Source: Kitasatospora acidiphila | Lineage (GTDB): Bacteria; Actinomycetota; Actinomycetes; Streptomycetales; Streptomycetaceae | Direction of reading: 5' to 3' | Length of the DNA: 64,000 nucleotides | Assembly: GCF_006636205.1 (NCBI RefSeq) | Contig: NZ_VIGB01000003.1 | Span: 2,666,001 to 2,730,000, forward strand | Part shown: positions 59,793-64,000 of the stretch, piece after piece | How positions within the stretch are numbered: the stretch's first letter is position 1 | Layout of the letters: each line of letters begins with the position of its first letter | Made by a program: the position numbers and the translations under genes | Notes under the pieces: model-generated | The model's database searches: none | The model's input: only the letters and a program-made list of their open reading frames with translations | Told to the model about the DNA's origin: nothing

Positions 59793-61292
59793 TCAGGCCC
59801 CACCGCGGTGCACGCTGAACGCCGAGCGGCGGGCCGCCCGGGCGACGGCCGGGTCGGGGTGCACCGAGGAGACGGCGGTGAGCACCGAGGCGGCCCGCGG
59901 GTGCCCCGACTGCCGGGCCCGGGCGAACAGCCGCACCGGGTCGCCCGCACTGGCGCCCTCGACATGGCCGACCAGCAGCTCGGTCTCGCCGTGGTCGAGC
60001 ACCGCCGCGGCGGTGTCCACCCAGAGCCAGGCGGCGTCCTCGGCGCTCAGCACGTCCGAGGGGATCACCCCGCCCTCGTCCAGTTGCTCGGCCAGCCACA
60101 GCAGCGCGTAGGGGCGCAGCACCGGCTCGTCCACGGCGGAGCGCACCACCTGTTCGGCGGTACCGCCGGCCACCCGCAGCGCCTCGAAGGCCAGGCCGCG
60201 CAACAGGGCGTCCTCGCCGCGGGCGACCTCGAGCAGCTCGGCCACCGCGCGGTCCACCGGCCGGGCCGCCACCCAGGCGCGGTACTCGGCCCGGGCCGGG
60301 CCCGGGGTGTAGTTGGCGCAGGCGTCCAGCAGCTCCAGGGCGCTCTGCTCGATGTGCCCGGCAGCGGTCTGGGCGACGGTGCAGATCTCCTCCAGCTTGG
60401 CCCGCACCGCCCAGTGCCCCAGCGGGGAGAGCTCGGCGGCGGCGTCCCGGCGGACCACGGCGCCGACGGCGGTCAGCCCGTCCAGCATCCAGTCCAGCAC
60501 GGCGGCCACGTCGGACACGGACGGCGGGGTGTCGATCTGCGGCTCCCGGCAGGTGCCGCGCACCGCGGAGACGGCCGAGGCGGCGTGCGGGACCGGGGAG
60601 AGCGCGGCGAACTCGCCGCCGCCGCGCCGCCGCTCGTCCAGGCCGCGGCGGAGCAGCTCCATCAGCTCGCCGTCGGCGACCGGACCGTCCACCAGGTGCA
60701 GGAAGGAGAGCAGCTGCGGCGCCTGGTCGACGGCCTGGCCGGCCAGCAGCGCGAAGACCCCGCGCAGCGCGGCCGGCGGCACCGGGGCGAGCAGCGTCCA
60801 GGCGTCGAACAGCGCGGACCAGCCGCGCAGCACCGCCTCGTCGTCGTGCTCCCAGGCGTGCAGCCGCCAGCCCGGGGCGGCGCCGCCGTCCCGGGGCTCG
60901 ATCAGGCCGACCATCAGGGCCTGTCCCCAGGCCTTGGCGGCGGCGCCGACGGTCATGGCGAGGGCCCGCCCGGCGGCCCGGGCGTCGTCGGGCAGCAGCT
61001 CGCCGCGCTTGTCGACGGCTTCGAGCTCGCCGGCCCAGCGGGCGATCCGTACTGCGTCGGCCAGCATCCGGCGGGCCAGCGGCGCCAGCTCGCCGGGGCC
61101 GGGGAAACCGTCGGGCACCGGGACCCGGCCGCGCCCGGGGGCGGGCTTGGGGGTGCGTCGGCGGTTGGCGGAGCGGCCCGGCTGGGCGCCGTCGGCACGG
61201 CGGGCCGTGCCGGGTAGACGGGTCACCGTCGCGCCGGTGCCCGTGGTCGGCGGGAGCGGGGCATCACGGTCGCGCGGATTCCGAGACGTCAC
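59793..61292 (-). CDS. Conserved hypothetical protein with HEAT-like C-terminus
   Basis: A 499-residue mostly helical, Ala/Leu-rich soluble protein. The N-terminal 60 residues are basic and probably disordered (NRRRTPKPAPGRGR). The rest looks like repeated helical pairs, with HEAT-like sequence near the C-terminus (GHPRAASVLTAVSSVHPDPAVARAARRS). No catalytic motif was seen. It appears to be a Streptomyces-conserved protein beside psd-pssA. A protein-interaction role is possible. Confidence 0.75.
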   Translation of the reverse strand: MTSRNPRDRDAPLPPTTGTGATVTRLPGTARRADGAQPGRSANRRRTPKPAPGRGRVPVPDGFPGPGELAPLARRMLADAVRIARWAGELEAVDKRGELLPDDARAAGRALAMTVGAAAKAWGQALMVGLIEPRDGGAAPGWRLHAWEHDDEAVLRGWSALFDAWTLLAPVPPAALRGVFALLAGQAVDQAPQLLSFLHLVDGPVADGELMELLRRGLDERRRGGGEFAALSPVPHAASAVSAVRGTCREPQIDTPPSVSDVAAVLDWMLDGLTAVGAVVRRDAAAELSPLGHWAVRAKLEEICTVAQTAAGHIEQSALELLDACANYTPGPARAEYRAWVAARPVDRAVAELLEVARGEDALLRGLAFEALRVAGGTAEQVVRSAVDEPVLRPYALLWLAEQLDEGGVIPSDVLSAEDAAWLWVDTAAAVLDHGETELLVGHVEGASAGDPVRLFARARQSGHPRAASVLTAVSSVHPDPAVARAARRSAFSVHRGGA

Positions 61293-61527
61293 GCCGTGCA
61301 GTCTTCCCCGTGTACGGGGCGGTTGTCACATCGAGTTCGGCGCGTCTTGTACAGAAGCAGGTTGCGCGGGGCCGTGACTCGGGGCAAGAGCGGCCAAACC
61401 GGGCCTCCCGGCGGCCGGTGATCTGTGCACGACAGTAGTGGGTGGAACCGAACGTGGTCAAGGGGTCACCCAACGCGCGCGGACCGCAGGGGGTTCGGGG
61501 CTCAGCGGCGCGGAGCCGGGACGGGAC

Positions 61528-61575
61528 CCAGCGGATCGGGGCGCAGAGGATCGGGGCTCAGAGGATCGGGGTGAG
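61528..61575. repeat. 15-bp tandem repeat at the hydrolase 3' end
   Basis: The unit AGAGGATCGGGGCTC (variants AGCGGATCGGGGCGC and AGAGGATCGGGGTGA) recurs about three times and overlaps the stop codon of the minus-strand hydrolase gene at 61558. Confidence 0.75.
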
Positions 61576-62682
61576 GAAGCGCCGCAGCAGTTCCTCGTAG
61601 CGGGCCGGATCGGCGTTCCAGAGCCCGGCGTGGCCGGCCCCCGGGAAGGCGTGCAGGGAGACCAGATCGCTTCGGCGGTCGGCCAGCCGCTCGGCGTCCC
61701 GGAACGGCGCCACGCCGTCCTGCGGGCTGGCCAGCAGCAGGGCCGGGGCCGCCAGGTCGGTGCCGTCGGTTATCCGCGCCAGGCCCGCCAGGTCGACGCC
61801 GGTGCGCCCCTGTGCGGCCCAGGCGCCCAGTTGCCCGGCCACCGCCCCGGCGCCCGCCCTGGCCGCCACCCCGCGCACCGAGGCGGCCGGCTCCAGCACC
61901 GGCGAGTCCAGCACCAGGGCGGCCAGGTGCTCCCGGAGGTCGGAGCGGGCGGCGGTCTGCAGCACCGTGGTCGCGCCGACCGACCAGCCGTACAGCACGA
62001 TGCGGCCGGCCCCGGCCTCCTTGGCGAACCGGATCGCCGCGTCCACGTCCCGCCACTCGGTCTCGCCGAAGTGCCCGATGCCGTCCGGCGAGGCGGGCGC
62101 ACCCTGGTCACCCCGGTAGCTGGCCACCAGCGCCGGCAGCCGCAGCCGCTGCAGCACCGGCAGCACCGGGAGGGCCTGCCGGCGGTCGGCCAGCGCGCCG
62201 TGCACCAGGATCACCCAGGTGCCGCGCACCGCCGGCACGTACCAGGCGGGCAGCCCGCCCAGTTCGCCGTCGACCACCACGTCCATGTAGTCCAGGCCGC
62301 AAGCGGAGCCCGGGTCGCCGCGCAGCACCCGGTTGCTGAGCTCCACCTCGGCGCCGTCGGCCGGCGGGCTGCCGGCGGACCGCTCGATGCGGCGGGTGAC
62401 CGTCTGCGGGTCGGTGGCCAGGACGTCGCCGACCACGGCGTGGCCGCCGGGCCAGTCCAGGGCGTAGATGCCGCGCCGGCCGCTGTCCACCGTCCGGGTC
62501 AGGGTCACCTCGTGGGCCGTCATCCGGTGCACCCGCAACGCCGGCTCGGCTATGACCGGCCCGTGCTCTGCCGTCTCCGGACGCAGTGCGAGGTCGGAGA
62601 CCCGGCGGCCGACCAGCAGCACGGCCGCACCCGCTCCGGCGACGACGGTGGCGGCCGCGGCAAGGACGGTTCCCCAACGCAT
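61558..62682 (-). CDS. Membrane-anchored alpha/beta hydrolase
   Basis: A 374-residue alpha/beta hydrolase with an N-terminal signal anchor (VLAAAATVVAGAGAAVLLVG). A beta-rich region of about 100 residues precedes the hydrolase domain. The oxyanion loop follows ILVHGALADRRQ, the nucleophile is Ser in YGWSVGATT, the Asp is in LLASPQDGVAPF, and the His is in FPGAGHAGLWN. It probably acts on an ester or peptide outside the cytoplasm. It faces a 96-bp repeat block upstream of its start. Confidence 0.85.
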   Translation of the reverse strand: MRWGTVLAAAATVVAGAGAAVLLVGRRVSDLALRPETAEHGPVIAEPALRVHRMTAHEVTLTRTVDSGRRGIYALDWPGGHAVVGDVLATDPQTVTRRIERSAGSPPADGAEVELSNRVLRGDPGSACGLDYMDVVVDGELGGLPAWYVPAVRGTWVILVHGALADRRQALPVLPVLQRLRLPALVASYRGDQGAPASPDGIGHFGETEWRDVDAAIRFAKEAGAGRIVLYGWSVGATTVLQTAARSDLREHLAALVLDSPVLEPAASVRGVAARAGAGAVAGQLGAWAAQGRTGVDLAGLARITDGTDLAAPALLLASPQDGVAPFRDAERLADRRSDLVSLHAFPGAGHAGLWNADPARYEELLRRFLTPIL

Positions 62683-63224
62683 GGCTCTCCCCGGTGGTGA
62701 CGACGGCTGCGGACGTCACCAGTTCACCCCGGAGCGCCCGAACCCGCCACCGCAGCACGGCAGCCCGCACGGACCTTGGCATGACGCGCTCCCGCGCCAC
62801 CGGCCGCGATCTCCCCCCCCCGGGCCCGAACAGCCACCCCGGCACCGCCCGTAGCAGTGCCGCCCGCACGGACCTCGGCATGACGCGCTCCCGCGCCACC
62901 GGCCGCGATCTCCCCCCGGGCCCGAACAGCCACCCCGGCACCGCCCGTAGCAGTGCCGCCCGCACGGACCTCGGCATGACGCGCTCCCGCGCCACCGGCC
63001 GCGATCTCCCCACCCAGCCCGAACGGCCACCCCGGCACCCTCGGCCCGGCGCGGCCGTAGCCGTGCCCCCCCGTAACGGTGGCGACCGTCGGCCCGCTGA
63101 TCGCGGCGCCCGGCGCCGGCTTCGCCGTCGGGCCGGCCGGGGCCGCCGATCAAGCAGACCGCATGGCTCGGGCGCGGGCTGCGCCGGGCGGGCGTCGCGG
63201 AGGGCTGGTTGACGCCCGGAGAGC
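62683..63224. other. Intergenic region dominated by repeats
   Basis: About 540 bp between the divergent hydrolase gene and the riboswitch. Most is the 96-bp repeat block (62761-63051) and GC-rich low-complexity sequence. Minus-strand frames through it read as GGAGARHAEVRAGG-type repeats, which I do not accept as a gene. Confidence 0.55.
62761..63051. repeat. Three copies of a 96-99 bp direct repeat
   Basis: Units start at 62761 (99 bp, with a longer C-run), 62860 (96 bp) and 62956 (diverges near its end). Shared core: CCGCACGGACCT-GGCATGACGCGCTCCCGCG in pieces, then CCACCGGCCGCGATCTCC. Confidence 0.92.
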
Positions 63225-63375
63225 GGGCGTGATGGGATCGCTGGGCCATACGGAGGCATAGGAGAGGAAGCCCGGTGCGAATCCGGCGCGGTCCCGCCAC
63301 TGTCACCGGGGCGCGGCAGGTCGGCCGCCCCGGGAGCCAGGAACTCTCGCCCCCGTTACGTCGATCCGGGGCGCG
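63225..63375 (+). ncRNA. Cobalamin (B12) riboswitch
   Basis: The core matches the adenosylcobalamin aptamer: AAGCCCGGTGCGAATCCGG-like sequence at 63268-63287, GCGCGGTCCCGCCACTGT at 63286-63303, and the B12-box-like GCCAGGAACTC at 63335-63345. It sits immediately upstream of cobD. In actinobacteria such elements usually repress translation or cause early termination when cobalamin is plentiful. Boundaries are approximate. Confidence 0.92.
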
Positions 63376-63399
63376 GACCCTGAGTGAGGACACGCTTCG

Positions 63400-64000
63400 A
63401 TGCAGCGCGCCGTCGCTGGCTATGCCTGCGGCGCGGTGGCCGGCTATGCCGCCGACGCCGTGTTCGCCGACCCTCGACGCGGTCACCCGGTGGCCGCGTT
63501 CGGCCGGGCCGCGACCGCCCTGGAACGCGCGCTCTGGCGCGACCACCGCGGCGCCGGCGCCCTGCACACCGCGCTAGCGGTGGGCGCGGTGGCCACCGGG
63601 GCGGCGCTCCTGGAGCGCGGTGCCGGGCCCGCCCGCCGGGCCGCCAATGCCGCGCTGGCCACCTGGACGGTGCTCGGCGGCACCTCGCTGACCCGGGAGG
63701 CCCGCACCATCGGCGGCCATCTGACGGCCGGTGACCTGACGGCGGCCAGGGAGCGGCTGCCGCATCTGTGCGGGCGGGACCCGAGCGGCCTGGACGAGCA
63801 GCAGATCGCCCGCGCGGTGGTGGAGTCGGTGGCCGAGAACACCGCGGACGCCGTGGTCAACGCCCTGGTCTGGGGCGCACTGGCGGGCTCCCCCGGGCTG
63901 CTGGCGTTCCGGGCGGTGAACACCCTGGACGCGATGGTGGGCCACAAGTCGCCGCGCTACCGCCGGTTCGGCTGGGCGGCGGCCCGGCTGGACGATGTCG
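63400..64000 (+). CDS. cobD: Adenosylcobinamide-phosphate synthase (CbiB/CobD), partial
   Basis: The first 200 residues of CobD/CbiB, the membrane enzyme that attaches aminopropanol (phosphate) to adenosylcobyric acid. The N-terminus has AADAVFADPRRGHPVAAFGRA, with the conserved DP-x-x-HPV region. Further on are TSLTREAR, VSRDP-like CGRDPSGLD, VVESVAENTADAVVNALVWGAL and VNTLDAMVGHKSPRYRRFGWAAARLDDV, all typical of the family. GAGGA precedes the ATG by about 10 nt. The 3' end is outside the window. A B12 riboswitch lies directly upstream. Confidence 0.94.
   Translation, partial: MQRAVAGYACGAVAGYAADAVFADPRRGHPVAAFGRAATALERALWRDHRGAGALHTALAVGAVATGAALLERGAGPARRAANAALATWTVLGGTSLTREARTIGGHLTAGDLTAARERLPHLCGRDPSGLDEQQIARAVVESVAENTADAVVNALVWGALAGSPGLLAFRAVNTLDAMVGHKSPRYRRFGWAAARLDDV

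Noticed and set aside
62724-63038. A 104-codon minus-strand frame with GGAGARHAEVRAGG repeats
   Set aside because: It is a by-product of the 96-bp DNA repeat; no start signal or conserved domain.

Overview
The window is about 72% GC with strong third-position GC bias, GTG/TTG starts and many ATGA overlaps. It carries typical actinobacterial families (XRE plus DUF397 pairs, Asp23/AmaP clusters, ECF41 and ECF42 sigma factors, the ethylmalonyl-CoA pathway, a class IV lanthipeptide locus). This points to a chromosomal segment of a Streptomyces or Kitasatospora-like member of Streptomycetaceae. No rRNA, tRNA, CRISPR array or intact transposase was seen.

Layout. 1-9.6 kb: a frameshifted multicopper oxidase 3' end, a DoxX + ECF41 sigma pair, a VOC protein behind a MerR-type promoter, a five-gene Asp23/AmaP cluster, an MFS exporter divergent from a YCII + ECF42 sigma operon (both sides share one promoter signature), and an enoyl-CoA hydratase. 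9.9-13.4 kb: a small HTH protein, an ABC-F ATPase and a secreted beta-propeller-like protein. 13.7-25.6 kb: an exopolysaccharide locus with initiating glycosylphosphotransferase, polymerase, flippase, deacetylase, glycosyltransferases, chain-length protein, GNAT/CelD-like protein and a convergent secreted GH26-like hydrolase. Upstream of its outlying glycosyltransferase is an AT-rich array of six TAATG-N5-CATTA palindromes.

25.8-32.6 kb: an accessory patchwork (SRPBCC proteins, HipA-like kinase, XRE/DUF397 pair, SnoaL protein, GntR regulator) with clear gene debris, including a duplicated XRE/DUF397 junction and a truncated ABC ATPase fused to DUF6000-like fragments. 32.9-36.6 kb: a compact class IV lanthipeptide locus. 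It has a 55-residue precursor with two T-x3-C pairs, an attenuator-like hairpin, a LanL synthetase with intact kinase and zinc-ligand motifs and one TTA (bldA) codon, and a tail-overlapping methyltransferase. 36.8-47.5 kb: mixed genes, including a second ECF sigma factor, a TetR/hydrolase pair with its operator, an S8 protease, a secreted amidase-domain protein, and a glutamine-synthetase-like plus amidohydrolase operon that resembles a split FluG.

48.2-57.8 kb: the ethylmalonyl-CoA pathway (double-length hydroxyacyl-CoA dehydrogenase, TetR, ccr, ethylmalonyl-CoA mutase, CitE-type lyase, MaoC hydratase, methylsuccinyl-CoA dehydrogenase), followed by psd-pssA for phosphatidylethanolamine synthesis. 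The right end has a HEAT-like hypothetical protein, an alpha/beta hydrolase, a 96-bp repeat block and a cobalamin riboswitch in front of cobD. The B12-dependent mutase and the B12-biosynthesis gene are thus only 9 kb apart.

Tandem repeats and hairpins are unusually common between genes and often touch stop codons. Four genes look leaderless, each with exactly 7 nt between the -10 hexamer and the start codon.
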